From positions 1-48,475 of the forward strand of contig JAJFGG010000104.1 of assembly GCA_021776235.1 (NCBI GenBank): a DNA stretch of 48,475 nt, in the 5' to 3' direction. A model generated the notes under the pieces. It was not told the DNA's origin, searched no databases, and was given only the letters and a program-made list of their open reading frames with translations. This document shows, in pieces, positions 1-9,157 of this stretch. Position 1 is the first letter of the stretch; each line of letters starts with the position of its first letter. Made by a program: the position numbers and the translations under genes. Origin of the DNA: Alphaproteobacteria bacterium. Its GTDB lineage: Bacteria > Pseudomonadota > Alphaproteobacteria > GCA-2731375.

Positions 1-784
1 CATCCACGACCTCGTCTTCCACATGATTGGATAGATGCCGGGCACTATCGGGGCGGGCAAAATTGCGCCATTTGTCCTCGATCTCCTTGTCCTTGGCCAG
101 GGTATTGGTGATCAAGGCAAACAGGCTTTTTTTGTCGTTGAAGCCGGCGCCCAGGGCCTTGGCCGCGGCCCTGCGTTGCGCGCCATCGGCCTCTTGCAAC
201 AGATGCAGGGTCTGTTCCAGCGAACGCTCCTCGCCATCGAGAGGGAAACGCATATCGGCCATGGTTTCATCGAACAGACGAACCCACGCGGCCCGCCCCG
301 TGACCTGCTTTTCATGCAACAGACGCTCTTGCTCGTCGGCCAGCTGATGCGGCCGGCTGGCGCGGATATCCCGCAGCCAGGGGGCGTAACGGGCCAGATC
401 GGCAGCCGATGATAACAGCGCATCAAGGGTTTCATCCTCGATCTTGTTCAGCTCCAAGGTGAAAAAGATCAGTTTCGAGATGATCCCGCTCAACCGTTCC
501 ATAGTGGTTTGATAGAAGCGGCCGACCTCACGATTGGAAACATCCGCGGCGTGGCATAACTGGGCATAGCTGCCGATCCGCCCCAGCAAATCTTCGTCCT
601 GTTCGTAGCGGACGATGGCCCGGGCCAGTTCCGCCGCCGATAACGCCCCGACCTTGCCGTGATAATCAGCCTCGAAGCGTTCCGCCGCCGCTTCCGCCTT
701 GGCCAGGTCCGCCGCCAGTTCCGCAGCCTCTGGGCCCGCGTACAGATCACTCAAATCCCATTGCGGTAATTTCTCCGAGTCCAT
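1..784 (-). CDS. M3 family oligoendopeptidase (PepF-like), partial
   Basis: The reading frame is open from an ATG at 784-782 to the left window edge, giving about 261 N-terminal residues. It begins MDSEKLPQWDLSDLYAG, a typical opening for PepF/M3B oligoendopeptidases, zinc enzymes that cut short peptides in the cytoplasm. The visible part is the alpha-helical N-terminal lobe; the sequence around LLHEKQVTGRAAW and GFNDKKSLFALITNT matches that lobe. The catalytic HExxH motif would lie beyond the window, so activity cannot be judged. A GGGAG stretch sits about 12 bases before the ATG. The gene is divergent from the sigma-54 regulator, with 96 bp between them. The family call is by recognition of the N-terminal pattern and is fairly firm. 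Confidence 0.82.
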   Translation of the reverse strand, partial: MDSEKLPQWDLSDLYAGPEAAELAADLAKAEAAAERFEADYHGKVGALSAAELARAIVRYEQDEDLLGRIGSYAQLCHAADVSNREVGRFYQTTMERLSGIISKLIFFTLELNKIEDETLDALLSSAADLARYAPWLRDIRASRPHQLADEQERLLHEKQVTGRAAWVRLFDETMADMRFPLDGEERSLEQTLHLLQEADGAQRRAAAKALGAGFNDKKSLFALITNTLAKDKEIEDKWRNFARPDSARHLSNHVEDEVVD

Positions 785-813
785 GATCGTCTTGCGCTCC
801 CTTCAATCACCGC

Positions 814-842
814 TTGTCCCGAAATGGCACAAGCATTACAAT
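814..842 (+). promoter_or_regulatory. Candidate sigma-70 promoter of the sigma-54 response regulator
   Basis: TTGTCC (814-819) and TACAAT (837-842) are separated by 17 bases, matching the -35/-10 consensus at 4 of 6 and 5 of 6 positions. The ATG of the downstream regulator is at 881. The same stretch contains TGGCAC followed after five bases by TTACA, close to a sigma-54 site but lacking the GC of the -12 element, so the sigma-70 reading is preferred. Confidence 0.45.
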
Positions 843-880
843 AGTCGGATCATAGATAATAAGCGACTGGATTGAGGGCA

Positions 881-2287
881 ATGGCGCAAACCGTGTTGAT
901 CGTCGATGATGATCCTACCCAGCGGCGTCTGCTGGAAACGGTGGTCAGCCGGCAGGGCTATGCCGTGGCCATGGCCAAGGGCGGTGAAGATGCCGTGACC
1001 TTCATGAAAACCGAGGAAAGCAACGGCATTGATCTGATCCTGCTGGATTTGGTGATGCCGGATGTAGATGGCTTCGCGGTTCTGCAACAGGTCAAGCCGC
1101 GGCGCCCGGATCTGCCGATCATCGTATTAACGGCGCAAAGCGGCATTGATGTCATCGTCAAGGTCATGCAAGCCGGCGCGGCTGATTTCATCCCCAAACC
1201 GGCCAGCCCGGAACGGCTGCTGGTGTCGATGGAAAATGCCCTGAAGATGAATGTGCTTTCCCACCAGGTCTCGCGTCTGACCCGGCAGGTGGACGGGCGC
1301 ATGCAATTCGATGATCTGGTTGGCGGCAGCGGCGCTATGAGCGCGGCCCTGGATCTGGCCCGCCGGGCCGCCTCGTCGAATATTCCAATCCTGATTGAAG
1401 GCGAAAGCGGCGTCGGCAAGGAAATGATCGCCCGCGCCGTACAAGGCTCTGGCGAGCGCTCTGGCAAAGCCTTCGTGGCGGTGAATTGCGGCGCCATCCC
1501 AGAAAATCTGGTTGAAAGCATCCTTTTCGGGCATGAAAAGGGAGCCTTCACCGGCGCCAACGAGCGCCACGCCGGCAAATTTCAGGAGGCCGATGGGGGC
1601 ACCTTGTTTTTGGACGAGATCGGCGAACTGCGCCAGGATATGCAGGTCAAGCTACTGCGTGCCATACAGGAAGGCGAGGTTGATCCGGTCGGCGCCCGCG
1701 CCCCGGTACAGGTCGATATCCGCCTGATTTCGGCCACCAACCGGGATTTGCAGCAACAGATCAACGAGGGCAGCTTCCGGGAGGATCTGTACTACCGCCT
1801 GAATGTCTTTCCAATCAGTATTCCGCCGTTGCGGGAGCGCCAGGAAGATATCCCTCCTTTGGCGGCCCACTTTATCGCCAAGCTGGCCGCCACCGAAGGC
1901 AAGGCCGTGCGTAGCCTTTCCGAGCCCGCCCTGGAACTACTCAAGGGATTTGATTGGCCAGGCAATGTACGGCAGTTGGAAAACGCCATATTCCGGGCCG
2001 TGGTGTTGTGCGATGGCGATGAACTGAAACTGGCGGACTTCCCACAGATTGCCCAGAGCATGGGCATGACAACGCCGACCGCCATGAGCGCCGGCGGCAG
2101 CGGTGCCCTGGCGGGCCTGGATGCGGCCGGCGAGGTGCGGACCCTGAATGCCATGGAAGCGGATATGATCCGCCTGGCGGTCGATAAGTATGACGGTCAA
2201 ATGACTGAAGTCGCCCGTCGTCTCGGGATCGGGCGCTCCACCTTGTACCGCAAGGTGGCCGAATTCGGTATCGACGTGGAGAGATAA
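881..2287 (+). CDS. Sigma-54-dependent response regulator (NtrC family)
   Basis: This 468-residue protein has the three-part NtrC layout. The receiver (about 1-120) has acidic residues D9-D10, phospho-acceptor D56, T84 and K106. The AAA+ domain (about 145-385) has Walker A GESGVGKE at 174-181, an intact GAFTGA loop at 221-226 for contacting sigma-54, and Walker B LFLDEI at 242-247. The C-terminus carries a Fis-type helix-turn-helix (RLGIGRSTLYRK). It should activate sigma-54 promoters after phosphorylation. A TTG nine bases upstream is also in frame, but the ATG at 881 follows GAGGG and starts directly into the receiver fold. No histidine kinase lies nearby, so the partner and target genes are unknown. 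All key residues appear intact. Confidence 0.92.
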   Translation: MAQTVLIVDDDPTQRRLLETVVSRQGYAVAMAKGGEDAVTFMKTEESNGIDLILLDLVMPDVDGFAVLQQVKPRRPDLPIIVLTAQSGIDVIVKVMQAGAADFIPKPASPERLLVSMENALKMNVLSHQVSRLTRQVDGRMQFDDLVGGSGAMSAALDLARRAASSNIPILIEGESGVGKEMIARAVQGSGERSGKAFVAVNCGAIPENLVESILFGHEKGAFTGANERHAGKFQEADGGTLFLDEIGELRQDMQVKLLRAIQEGEVDPVGARAPVQVDIRLISATNRDLQQQINEGSFREDLYYRLNVFPISIPPLRERQEDIPPLAAHFIAKLAATEGKAVRSLSEPALELLKGFDWPGNVRQLENAIFRAVVLCDGDELKLADFPQIAQSMGMTTPTAMSAGGSGALAGLDAAGEVRTLNAMEADMIRLAVDKYDGQMTEVARRLGIGRSTLYRKVAEFGIDVER

Positions 2288-2323
2288 AAAGCCCGTGAGC
2301 CTTGGTACAGGCCGACCACGCGG

Positions 2324-2335
2324 TGTTTGCAAACA
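2324..2335. promoter_or_regulatory. Perfect 12-bp palindrome upstream of the indolepyruvate oxidoreductase
   Basis: TGTTTGCAAACA is a perfect palindrome in the 115-bp gap before the indolepyruvate oxidoreductase start at 2403. Its core TTTGCAAA resembles half-sites known for ScfR/PccR-type short-chain acyl-CoA regulators, but the second half-site expected for PccR is absent. It is a candidate operator only. Confidence 0.35.
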
Positions 2336-2402
2336 TGTCAGAAAGGCTTACCTTTATGGATGCCGGTGCGTATGGGGCGATCGGAATAATTGAGGAATTG
2401 GC

Positions 2403-5400
2403 ATGACATCTGCCGCGGTCTCGCTCGCCAACGTTTCGTTGGATGACAAATACGCCTTGGCATCCGGGCGGGTTTTCCTGACGGGAACCCAGGCCATGGT
2501 CCGCCTGCCCATGTTGCAGCGGCAGCGGGATCAGGCCCGTGGCCTGCAAACCGGCTGCTATATATCGGGCTATCGCGGCTCGCCCCTGGGCGGCTTCGAC
2601 CAACAGCTGTGGCAGGCCAAGCCGTTCCTGGAAAAGAACCACATCGTCTTTCAGCCCGGTGTCAACGAAGATATGGCCGCGACCGCCGTCTGGGGCAGCC
2701 AACAATTGAACCTGGGGCCAAAATCGAACTACGACGGCGTCTTCGGCATCTGGTACGGCAAGGCGCCGGGCGTGGATCGTTGCGGCGACGTGGTGCGCCA
2801 CGCCAACCACGCCGGCACCGATCCCAACGGCGGGGTTCTGATGATGTGCGGCGACGATCACGCCGCCGTATCCTCGACCGTGCCCGGGCAAAGCGAGCAT
2901 AATCTGGCCTCGTGGATGGTGCCCATGCTGTATCCCGCCGGGGTGCAGGAATATCTCGACTATGGCCTGCTGGGCTGGGCGATGTCGCGTTATGCCGGTG
3001 TCTGGGTCGGCTTCAAATGCGTTTCCGAGGTGGTGGAAAGCTCCGCGTCCGTCTACGTCGATCCCGATCATTTGAAGATCCAGTATCCCGACATTGAAAT
3101 GCCGCCCGGCGGCCTGAATATCCGCTGGCCCGATGACCGCTGGAGCCAGGAAGAACGTTTGCAACGGCATAAGGTCTATGCCGCTCTGGCTTTTGCCCGG
3201 CTAAATGGTATCGACCGGATTGTCTGGGATTCACCGCAGCCACGTATTGGCATCGTCGCCGCCGGCAAATCCTATCTTGATACCCGTCAGGCCCTGGAAG
3301 ACATGGGCATAGACGAGACCATGGCGGCGCAGATCGGCCTGCGCCTGTACAAGGTCGGCATGCCCTGGCCGTTGGAGCGGGAGGGCATTCGCGCCTTCGC
3401 CGAAGGCCTGGACGAAGTCCTGGTGATCGAGGAAAAGCGTGCGGTTATTGAAAACCAGCTGAAAGAACAGCTGTACAACTGGCGGGCTGACGTGCGCCCG
3501 CGGGTGGTCGGCAAGTTCGACGAGGACGGGCAGTTGCTGTGCCCATCAGATGGTGAATTGTCGCCGGGCCAGATTGCCCGCATCATCGTCTCGCGTATTG
3601 GTTCCTACGTTACCTCGCCCGTCATCGACGAGCGCATGGCGCTGTTGGACCGCAAGGAAGCCGCCGCCAGACAGGCCGCGGCGCCGATCCAGCGGGCCGC
3701 CTATTTCTGTTCCGGCTGCCCGCACAACACTTCGACCAAGGTGCCCGAAGGCAGCCGCGCCATGGCCGGCATAGGCTGTCACTTCATGGCTTTGTCCATG
3801 GATCGTTCGACCGAAACCTTTACGCAAATGGGCGGAGAAGGGGTGCCCTGGCTGGGCCAGGCCGCCTTCACCGGTGAACAGCATATCTTTGCCAATCTGG
3901 GCGACGGCACCTATTACCATTCCGGCATCACCGCGATCCGCGCCGCCGTCGCGGCCCAGATCAATATTACCTACAAGATCCTGTTCAATGATGCTGTCGC
4001 CATGACCGGCGGACAGCCCCACGACGGCCCACTTTCGCCCTGGCAGATAAGCCAGCAGGTGCATCATGAGGGGGTAACCCGGATCATCGTCGTCACTGAC
4101 GAGCCGGACAAATACGCCGTCGGCACGGACTGGGCGCCCGGCGTAACGATCCGGCACCGTGACGAGTTGGACAAGGTGCAAAAGGAATTACGCCAGACCG
4201 AGGGCTGTAGTGTCCTGATCTACGATCAGACCTGTGCCGCGGAAAAACGCCGCCGGCGCAAACGCGGCACCTTTCCCGATCCGGACCGCCGGGTCTTTAT
4301 CAACGAAGCGGTCTGCGAAGGCTGTGGCGATTGTTCCGTGCAATCGAACTGTGTCTCGGTGGAGCCCCTGGAAACAGCGTTTGGCCGCAAGCGCCAGATC
4401 AACCAATCCGCCTGCAACAAGGATTTCTCGTGCATCAAGGGCTTTTGCCCCAGCTTTGTCACGGTGTCCGGTGCCATCCCGCGCCGGGCCCAGGCCGCCA
4501 GCACCGCGGACCTGGATCAGGCTGCCGCCGATCTGCCCGATCCCGACATCGCGGCGGCGGATGGCGGCTATAATATTCTGGTCACCGGCATTGGCGGCAC
4601 CGGCGTCATTACGGTCGGTGCGCTGTTGGGCATGGCGGCCCATTTGGAAGACAAGGGCGTTACGGTGCTGGATTTTACCGGCATCGCGCAGAAAAATGGC
4701 GCCGTGTTGAGCCATATACGCATTGCGCCAACGCCGGACGATCTGCATGCGGTGCGCATCGCCGCCGGCGGCGCGGATCTGTTGTTGGGCGCCGATATGG
4801 TCGTTGCCGCCAGCCCCGATGCCCTGCGTAAACTCAGCCGCGGCGGCACCCAGGCCATCGTCAACAGCCACCTGGCGCCGACCGCGGATTTCACCCTGAA
4901 CCCGGATACGGATTTTCATGCCGACGAACTGCGCCGATTGATCCGGGACGGCGCCGGTGACAACCGTACCGAATTCATTGACGCATCCGGTTTGGCCACG
5001 GCCTTGCTGGGGGATGCCATCGCGGCCAACCTGTTCCTGCTGGGCCATGCCTATCAGCGCGGCGCCTTGCCGGTCAGCGGCGCCGCCATCGACCGGGCCA
5101 TCGAATTGAATGGCGTTGCCGTGGCCATGAACCGGCGGGCCTTCGCCCTGGGCCGTCTGGCGGCGGTCGATCCCGATCAGGTTACCCGGGCGGCGCGGCC
5201 GGCAATGCCCATAGACGCGGCGGTGACGGAAACTCTGGACGATATCATTGACCGCCGCAGTGCCTTTCTGACTGACTATCAGGATGCCGCCTATGCCGCC
5301 CGCTATGCGGCATTCGTCCGCCAGGTGGAGACGGCGGAACAGAGCAAAGGCAAGGGTAGGACCGGCCTGGCGGCGGCGGTGGCGCAAAACCTGTTCAAGC

Positions 5401-5891
5401 TGATGGCCTACAAGGACGAGTATGAGGTAGCGCGGCTGTATACGGGTGAAAGCTTCCGGGCCGGCCTGGACAAGCAGTTCCAGGGCGATCTGAAACTGAA
5501 ATTCCATCTCGCCCCGCCCTTGATAAGCCGCCGTGACCCGGATACCGGACACCTGATAAAGCGCGAGTACGGCGCCTGGGTCATGACCGCATTCAAGTTG
5601 TTGGCGAAAATGAAGGGCCTGCGGGGCGGCATGTTCGATATCTTTGGCCGCACGGCGGAACGCCGCGCCGAACGCGCCGCCATACCCGGCTACCGCGCCA
5701 CCATCGAAACACTGCTGGCGGATCTGTCCCCGGACAACCATGCCCTGGCGCTGCAGATCGCCAACATTCCAGCGCAAATCCGCGGCTATGGCCATGTCAA
5801 GGAACGCAACCAAAAGGCCGCGGCGGCGGAACAGGCACTATTGCTGGAAACCTGGCGCAATCCTCAATCGCAACCTAACGCAGCGGAGTGA
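2403..5891 (+). CDS. Indolepyruvate ferredoxin oxidoreductase, single-chain fused form
   Basis: This 1162-residue protein fuses the parts that archaea keep as IorA and IorB. It oxidatively decarboxylates indolepyruvate and related aryl-pyruvates to acyl-CoA, passing electrons to ferredoxin. The N-terminal half holds the thiamine-diphosphate domains (GYRGSPLGGFD near residue 57; CSGCPHNTST near 438; GDGTYYHSG near 500). A cysteine-rich ferredoxin-like segment follows at about 633-690 (CEGCGDCSVQSNC, then CNKDFSCIKGFC). The gamma/IorB-like domain starts near 720 with GIGGTGVITVG. The C-terminus matches the DUF6537 region found in these fusions. The ATG follows GAGG at good spacing. The SDR gene begins 3 bp after the stop, so the two are probably co-transcribed. 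No truncation is seen. Confidence 0.93.
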   Translation: MTSAAVSLANVSLDDKYALASGRVFLTGTQAMVRLPMLQRQRDQARGLQTGCYISGYRGSPLGGFDQQLWQAKPFLEKNHIVFQPGVNEDMAATAVWGSQQLNLGPKSNYDGVFGIWYGKAPGVDRCGDVVRHANHAGTDPNGGVLMMCGDDHAAVSSTVPGQSEHNLASWMVPMLYPAGVQEYLDYGLLGWAMSRYAGVWVGFKCVSEVVESSASVYVDPDHLKIQYPDIEMPPGGLNIRWPDDRWSQEERLQRHKVYAALAFARLNGIDRIVWDSPQPRIGIVAAGKSYLDTRQALEDMGIDETMAAQIGLRLYKVGMPWPLEREGIRAFAEGLDEVLVIEEKRAVIENQLKEQLYNWRADVRPRVVGKFDEDGQLLCPSDGELSPGQIARIIVSRIGSYVTSPVIDERMALLDRKEAAARQAAAPIQRAAYFCSGCPHNTSTKVPEGSRAMAGIGCHFMALSMDRSTETFTQMGGEGVPWLGQAAFTGEQHIFANLGDGTYYHSGITAIRAAVAAQINITYKILFNDAVAMTGGQPHDGPLSPWQISQQVHHEGVTRIIVVTDEPDKYAVGTDWAPGVTIRHRDELDKVQKELRQTEGCSVLIYDQTCAAEKRRRRKRGTFPDPDRRVFINEAVCEGCGDCSVQSNCVSVEPLETAFGRKRQINQSACNKDFSCIKGFCPSFVTVSGAIPRRAQAASTADLDQAAADLPDPDIAAADGGYNILVTGIGGTGVITVGALLGMAAHLEDKGVTVLDFTGIAQKNGAVLSHIRIAPTPDDLHAVRIAAGGADLLLGADMVVAASPDALRKLSRGGTQAIVNSHLAPTADFTLNPDTDFHADELRRLIRDGAGDNRTEFIDASGLATALLGDAIAANLFLLGHAYQRGALPVSGAAIDRAIELNGVAVAMNRRAFALGRLAAVDPDQVTRAARPAMPIDAAVTETLDDIIDRRSAFLTDYQDAAYAARYAAFVRQVETAEQSKGKGRTGLAAAVAQNLFKLMAYKDEYEVARLYTGESFRAGLDKQFQGDLKLKFHLAPPLISRRDPDTGHLIKREYGAWVMTAFKLLAKMKGLRGGMFDIFGRTAERRAERAAIPGYRATIETLLADLSPDNHALALQIANIPAQIRGYGHVKERNQKAAAAEQALLLETWRNPQSQPNAAE

Positions 5892-5894
5892 CCC

Positions 5895-6590
5895 ATGACT
5901 GAAGCAAACCCCGGCACCTGTATTGTCGTTGGCGTCGGTCCCGGGCTGGGCGCGGCGCTGGCGCGGCGCTTTGCCAATGCCGGTCATGCCGTGGCCGTGG
6001 CCGCGCGTAACGCAGATAAACTTGCCGACATTGTCGATGGTGTCGCGGCGGCCGGCGGCTCTGCCCGGGCCTATGCCTGCGACGCCACGTCCGAAGACGG
6101 GGTCATGGCGCTTTTCAAACAGGCAGAGGCCGATCTGGGCGCCATGGACGTGGCGATTTACAACGCGTCGGGTCGGGTCCGCAAGCCGGTGGTGGAGACC
6201 AGTCTGGCGGAATTTACCGACAGTTGGGAGCGCTGTTGCCTTGGCGGATTTCTGGTTGGGCGGGAAGCCGCCCGCCGTCTGGGCCCGGCGGGGGCGGGCA
6301 GCATCCTGTTTACCGGCGCCACTGCGTCCATGAAGGGATTTCCAGGTTCCGCGACCTTCGCCGTGGGCAAGTTCGGTCTGCGCGCATTGGCGGAATCCAT
6401 GGCCCGGGAATTGCAGCCCCAAGGCGTGCATGTGGCGCATTTCAATATTGATGGCGGCATTGGCGAGCACGGAGAAGACGCCCGCCTGCGCCCCGATGCC
6501 ATTGCCGAGACCTATTACCAGACCCATGCCCAGCACCGCAGTGCCTGGTCTCATTCCATCGAGGTCCGGCCCTGGCTGGAAAATTTCTAG
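5895..6590 (+). CDS. Atypical SDR-family oxidoreductase lacking the catalytic tyrosine
   Basis: This is a 231-residue Rossmann protein of the short-chain dehydrogenase/reductase superfamily. The nucleotide-binding loop reads GVGPGLG near the N-terminus and the NAG-like position reads YNASG. The active-site region contains GATASMKG and then FAVGK where the usual motif is YxxxK, so the catalytic tyrosine is a phenylalanine. My recollection is that this substitution occurs across a subgroup of SDRs, so it need not mean loss of function, but normal SDR chemistry is doubtful. The start lies 3 bp after the indolepyruvate oxidoreductase stop, which suggests one transcript. The substrate is unknown. 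Confidence 0.85.
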   Translation: MTEANPGTCIVVGVGPGLGAALARRFANAGHAVAVAARNADKLADIVDGVAAAGGSARAYACDATSEDGVMALFKQAEADLGAMDVAIYNASGRVRKPVVETSLAEFTDSWERCCLGGFLVGREAARRLGPAGAGSILFTGATASMKGFPGSATFAVGKFGLRALAESMARELQPQGVHVAHFNIDGGIGEHGEDARLRPDAIAETYYQTHAQHRSAWSHSIEVRPWLENF

Positions 6591-6612
6591 AAATTCCACG
6601 AGCCCGGAATAA

Positions 6613-6966
6613 ATGGACCGCATCAAACGCATCATCGCATATTACCGGGGGCGATCACCGGTAACCTTGCTATGGCACCATGGCCTGCTGTTTGCGGTCG
6701 TTGCCGCGCTGATCGTCGGGGCGCGGGTAACGTGGGCGCCCTGGATGCCATTATTCTGGCCCTTGCTGATCTGGTATGTGGTCTTCTCATTTCATTTCCT
6801 GCTGGTCCGCAGCCTCAGCGCCAACGATGAATGGGCCGACGACCGGGCAGACAAACTGCGCCGGCATGCCTATGATTTCCAGCACGTCAAGGATATCTAT
6901 ATCAAGCCGACAAACTTTGAGACGCCACACTTCCCGCCGTCCGAATCGGATGAATCGCAGAAGTAA
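6613..6966 (+). CDS. Small membrane protein with two predicted helices, function unknown
   Basis: This 117-residue protein has a basic N-terminus, two hydrophobic stretches (about residues 20-42 and 44-66, rich in Trp, Phe and Leu) and a charged, soluble C-terminal tail ending in ESDESQK. I do not recognise the family. It starts 22 bp after the SDR stop on the same strand, so it is probably the last gene of the indolepyruvate oxidoreductase transcript. It meets the nagA stop tail-to-tail with one base between them and no visible terminator hairpin. The compositional bias and tail look like a real protein rather than a chance frame. Confidence 0.65.
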   Translation: MDRIKRIIAYYRGRSPVTLLWHHGLLFAVVAALIVGARVTWAPWMPLFWPLLIWYVVFSFHFLLVRSLSANDEWADDRADKLRRHAYDFQHVKDIYIKPTNFETPHFPPSESDESQK

Positions 6967-6967
6967 C

Positions 6968-8110
6968 TCAATGCAGCGCCATATGGCCGCCGATCCAGGT
7001 CCGGTGCACTTTCAGATCAGAGTCCAGCAAAACCAGATCGGCGCAATAGCCCGGGGCGATGCGGCCGCGCCGGTCATCCAGGCCCAGAAACCCGGCCGGA
7101 TAGAGCGAGGCCATACGCAAGGCTTCGGGCAACGGTTGCTTTAACAGCGACACCGTATTGCGTACGGCGGCAGCCATATCCAGGTTGGAACCGGCCAGGA
7201 TACCGTCCGCGGTGACACAGCAGCCATCCTTGACGGTCACGGTCTGCCCGGCCAATTGAAAACTCTCCGCCCCAATGCCCACCGTGGGCATGGCATCGGT
7301 CACCAGCATCATGCGACCGGCCCCCTTGGCGGCCAGCGCGACACGTAGGGTGATGGCGTCGACATGATGACCATCGACGATCAGGCCGCACCAGCTGTCC
7401 GGATCGGTCAGGGCGGCGCCGACGATGCCGGGTTCACGGCTTTGCAGGGCTGGCATGGCATTGAACAAATGGGTGAAGCCGGACAGGCCTTCGGCCAAGG
7501 CAGCGCTGATCTGGCCGTGACTGGCCGCGCTATGCCCGGCGCTGACCCGGACGCCAGCCTGGGATAACTGACGAATTGTACCGCTAGGCACCATTTCAGG
7601 CGCCAGGGTGACCAGCACCACGCCAAGGTCTTCGGCGCTGAACAGATCCATCGCCTGGCGGTCCAGGGGCCTGATGTGGCCGCTGTCATGGGCGCCCTTG
7701 CGGGCCGGGTTCAGATAAGGCCCTTCGAAATGCAGGCCCAGCAAACCGGGCTGCCCCAGTTGCCGTGCCCGCCGGACGGCCTCGGCGGCGGCGGTCATGA
7801 CGGCCCACTCGTCGCTGATCAGGGTCGGCAGCAGGCCGGTGGTGCCAAAGGCCCGATGGGCCTGGGCCATGGCGGCAATCGCCGCCGTGTCCGGTTGATC
7901 ATTGAACAAGACGCCGCCGCCGCCGTTAACCTGACAATCGATGAAACCCGGCGCCAATAGGCCGCCGTCCAGGTCAACCACTGTCCCGGCGACGCCGGCT
8001 GTACCCGCGGGAGATAGCGCCTGAATAAAGCCGTCAGCCAGTAGCAGATCCCAGCCCTGCAATATTTCTTCGCCCGTGAAGATCTGCGCATTGCGTAATA
8101 GCTGGCTCAT
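6968..8110 (-). CDS. nagA: N-acetylglucosamine-6-phosphate deacetylase
   Basis: This 380-residue protein removes acetate from GlcNAc-6-phosphate to give glucosamine-6-phosphate, in amino-sugar use or cell-wall recycling. Family motifs are GFIDCQVNGGGGVLFND near residue 58, HFEGPYLNP, GHSAASHGQI, THLFNAMP, IVDGHHV and LVTDAMPTVG (catalytic Asp). The ATG at 8110-8108 overlaps the last bases of the upstream kinase gene (ATGA overlap), a sign of translational coupling. The frame stays open upstream into the kinase gene, but the extra residues are an out-of-frame reading of that gene. With the kinase it converts GlcNAc to GlcN-6-P. No transporter or nagB is in view. Confidence 0.93.
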   Translation of the reverse strand: MSQLLRNAQIFTGEEILQGWDLLLADGFIQALSPAGTAGVAGTVVDLDGGLLAPGFIDCQVNGGGGVLFNDQPDTAAIAAMAQAHRAFGTTGLLPTLISDEWAVMTAAAEAVRRARQLGQPGLLGLHFEGPYLNPARKGAHDSGHIRPLDRQAMDLFSAEDLGVVLVTLAPEMVPSGTIRQLSQAGVRVSAGHSAASHGQISAALAEGLSGFTHLFNAMPALQSREPGIVGAALTDPDSWCGLIVDGHHVDAITLRVALAAKGAGRMMLVTDAMPTVGIGAESFQLAGQTVTVKDGCCVTADGILAGSNLDMAAAVRNTVSLLKQPLPEALRMASLYPAGFLGLDDRRGRIAPGYCADLVLLDSDLKVHRTWIGGHMALH

Positions 8111-9015
8111 GACCCGGCCCCGGTTTCGCTCGATAATCTGGCCAGCATCAGGGCGCCATGCATGGGATCGTGCCTGGCCGTGACCAAAAGGGGTAGGGCC
8201 TGTTCCGGCAGCCAGGGCCAGATGGCTTCGGCCAGGCCGCCGGCCAGGGCAATTCCCGGGGCACCTTTGGCGGCCAACGCCGTGATCAATTGGCCGATCT
8301 CCGCCGCCGTTTGCCGCAGCAGTGCCATGGCGACCGCATCGGAGTTCCCGGCACCATCGAACACCCAACGGGCAAACTGCGCATAGTCGCCCGGCGTCGC
8401 ACGTTCCGACCACAGGAACATTTCTTCCGGCTGGTCCTGAAAATGCAGCATGACACGCCGACCCAGGGGGCTGGCCGGCAACATGCCATCGTGTTCCGAC
8501 AGGGCCCGGCGCAGGGCGGCCCGGCCCAGGGCCGCACCGCTGCCCTGATCCGAGATCGCGAAGCCCCAACCGCTAACCGTGTGCACCCGCCCCGCCACGA
8601 TTGCCAGGCCGCAACTGCCCGTGCCGGCAATGACAATACCGCCATCGGCGCCATCGTGGGCGCCCAGGCAGGCGGTATAGGCGTCGGTTTCGGCACGGAA
8701 GGTGGCAAAGGGATGGGCAAATTCCGCCAGCTTTCGCTGCTCCCGCAGCAGGGATAAACCGGCCAGACCGGCGCCAGCGTGTAGTTGACCGATGCGATCA
8801 TCGATCTGGCCCGGCAAACCGGCCTGCGTCAGCGCCAGGCGGGTGGCATTGCCGATTTCAGCAAAGACTTTCGGCAGGCCCAGTAGGGTGTTGGCGGGCC
8901 CGGCCTCGCCTTGGCCCAGAACTGTGCCGGCGCTATCGCACAGACGAACCCGGCAGCCGGAGCCGCCGCCATCTATACCCAGAAACAATGGCCCGTTATG
9001 CTCGTTGCCGCTCAC
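8107..9015 (-). CDS. N-acetylglucosamine kinase, BadF/BadG/BcrA/BcrD ATPase family
   Basis: This 302-residue protein has the actin-like ATPase fold of the BadF family. Near the N-terminus FLGIDGGGSGCRVRL is the phosphate-1 loop, IVIAGTGSCGLAI is the second nucleotide motif, and GIALAGGLAE is the adenosine motif. It is predicted to phosphorylate GlcNAc using ATP in the cytoplasm. That substrate follows from the coupled nagA gene, which overlaps by 4 bp. The start is GTG at 9015-9013; the frame upstream is closed by a TGA 33 bases earlier, and no ATG lies between. Glucosamine kinase activity is an alternative, since the family includes both. It is divergent from the YaiI-like gene. Confidence 0.87.
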   Translation of the reverse strand: MSGNEHNGPLFLGIDGGGSGCRVRLCDSAGTVLGQGEAGPANTLLGLPKVFAEIGNATRLALTQAGLPGQIDDRIGQLHAGAGLAGLSLLREQRKLAEFAHPFATFRAETDAYTACLGAHDGADGGIVIAGTGSCGLAIVAGRVHTVSGWGFAISDQGSGAALGRAALRRALSEHDGMLPASPLGRRVMLHFQDQPEEMFLWSERATPGDYAQFARWVFDGAGNSDAVAMALLRQTAAEIGQLITALAAKGAPGIALAGGLAEAIWPWLPEQALPLLVTARHDPMHGALMLARLSSETGAGS

Positions 9016-9157
9016 TACCCCGATCCGCTTTTTGCTTCCTTGCCCAGGTCAGCAATAGCAGGTTTTACCCGCCGGCAAACCATTCAATATTGTCTGAAAG
9101 CCCACCGGGGCAATGGTACAGTATCGCACCAGCGCCGCTGCACAGGTTCGAAATGCC

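Noticed and set aside
826..841. Sigma-54 type promoter (TGGCAC-N5-TTACA) before the NtrC-type regulator
   Set aside because: The essential GC of the -12 element is AC, and a good sigma-70 pair overlaps.
4188..5813. Long open frame on the minus strand opposite the indolepyruvate oxidoreductase gene
   Set aside because: It is a high-GC antisense shadow. The plus-strand frame has full family motifs, and this one has Gly/Ala/Gln/Arg-rich composition with no recognisable domain.
6968..8569. Longer 533-residue version of NagA
   Set aside because: The extra N-terminal part reads the kinase gene out of frame; the ATG at 8110 gives the normal length and the coupled ATGA overlap.
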